A stretch of 64,000 nucleotides of DNA from Desulforhopalus singaporensis (lineage in GTDB: Bacteria; Desulfobacterota; Desulfobulbia; Desulfobulbales; Desulfocapsaceae): NCBI RefSeq assembly GCF_900104445.1, contig NZ_FNJI01000013.1, forward strand, positions 51,055 through 115,054, given 5' to 3'. The notes under the pieces were generated by a model. It ran no database searches, was not told where the DNA came from, and saw nothing but the letters and a program-made list of their open reading frames with translations. The stretch's first letter is position 1. Each line of letters starts with the position of its first letter. This document shows positions 63,839 to 64,000 of the stretch, one piece after another. The translations under genes and the position numbers were made by a program.

Positions 63839-64000
63839 TCATTTTGTTTTTTCATTAGTTGCCTGCAATTTCGGAGGATTAATCCAGGCCGCGTTCGGTA
63901 CGGCTAGCGGCTGTGGGATTTTGCCTTTAAACCGTTGCGGATGCTTTTTGAAAGCCGTTGCCAATACAGCGGCCCGCTGTCGTAATATCTTCTGATCCTC
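63839..64000 (-). CDS. IS3-family transposase orfB, C-terminal end (cut by the window edge)
   Basis: On the - strand the frame reads LRQRAAVLATAFKKHPQRF and PQPLAVPNAAWINPPK, then the stop at 63839-63841. AHPERF...PxxPxxAWINPP is the usual C-terminus of IS3-type integrase-core transposases. The rest of the gene lies beyond base 64000. Confidence 0.75.
   Translation of the reverse strand, partial: EDQKILRQRAAVLATAFKKHPQRFKGKIPQPLAVPNAAWINPPKLQATNEKTK

Overview
The window looks like chromosome from an anaerobic Desulfobacterota-type (delta-proteobacterial, probably Desulfobulbales-like) bacterium. This is inferred from the mix of TRAP transporters, a citramalate synthase, a CoA-activase/double-cubane reductase pair, sigma-54 regulation and many ABC operons; no rRNA or marker phylogeny was available. 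GC-rich core segments (about 1-29.6 kb, and more weakly 52-53.5 and 57.5-63.4 kb) are interrupted by visibly AT-rich accessory DNA (about 29.6-51.9 kb) and broken insertion sequences.

Core left part (1-29.6 kb): the end of a YfiH/PgeF gene; an OmpR-type response regulator and its histidine kinase; an endonuclease/exonuclease/phosphatase-fold protein; hemC; a polar amino-acid ABC operon; a BMP-type purine/nucleoside ABC operon that contains a xanthine-guanine phosphoribosyltransferase; mdh; a fused 5-oxoprolinase; citramalate synthase; a GntR regulator facing an arginase/ornithine-cyclodeaminase-like pair (arginine to ornithine to proline); and a lipid cluster made of a PlsC-hydrolase fusion whose hydrolase nucleophile is Ala, a second hydrolase with an intact serine, and an acyl-CoA ligase. 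It ends with tRNA-Asn and tRNA-Pro.

Integrative island (29,574-42,821): a 45-bp direct repeat of the 3' part of tRNA-Pro(TGG) marks both ends. Inside are a tyrosine integrase (catalytic Arg I replaced by Ser), an excisionase-like protein, unknown genes, a PPP-type phosphatase, a family-A-polymerase-like protein, a truncated HsdM, a retron, an HNH nuclease, a probable toxin-antitoxin pair and a zinc-ribbon protein. The most interesting system is the retron. A 128-nt msr-msd RNA locus bounded by 12-bp inverted repeats (37,149-37,276) precedes a reverse transcriptase with a C-terminal TOPRIM domain (37,294-39,003). The RT overlaps by 8 nt a trypsin-like serine protease gene (38,996-39,853). RNA and RT resemble retron Ec67, but the protease partner makes a combination I do not know to be described.

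Right accessory part (42.8-54.8 kb): ISL3-type transposase relics and hints of an older element at the same tRNA site. These are followed by a catabolic operon behind a likely sigma-54 promoter (three-subunit amine/D-amino-acid dehydrogenase, RidA, TRAP transporter). Then come a dead IS630 transposase carrying a MITE-like insertion, a second MITE-like copy, asparaginase, a cNMP-binding/aspartase fusion destroyed by a nonsense codon, a frameshift and truncation, and a decayed IS3 element.

Right end (55-64 kb): a sigma-54 activator; a sugar-type ABC operon in which the ATPase and permease are followed by a BadF-type activator, a double-cubane-cluster reductase and the periplasmic binding protein; a truncated PPC-domain gene; an ECF-type ATPase; a nested extragenic inverted repeat; and the end of an IS3 transposase at the window edge.
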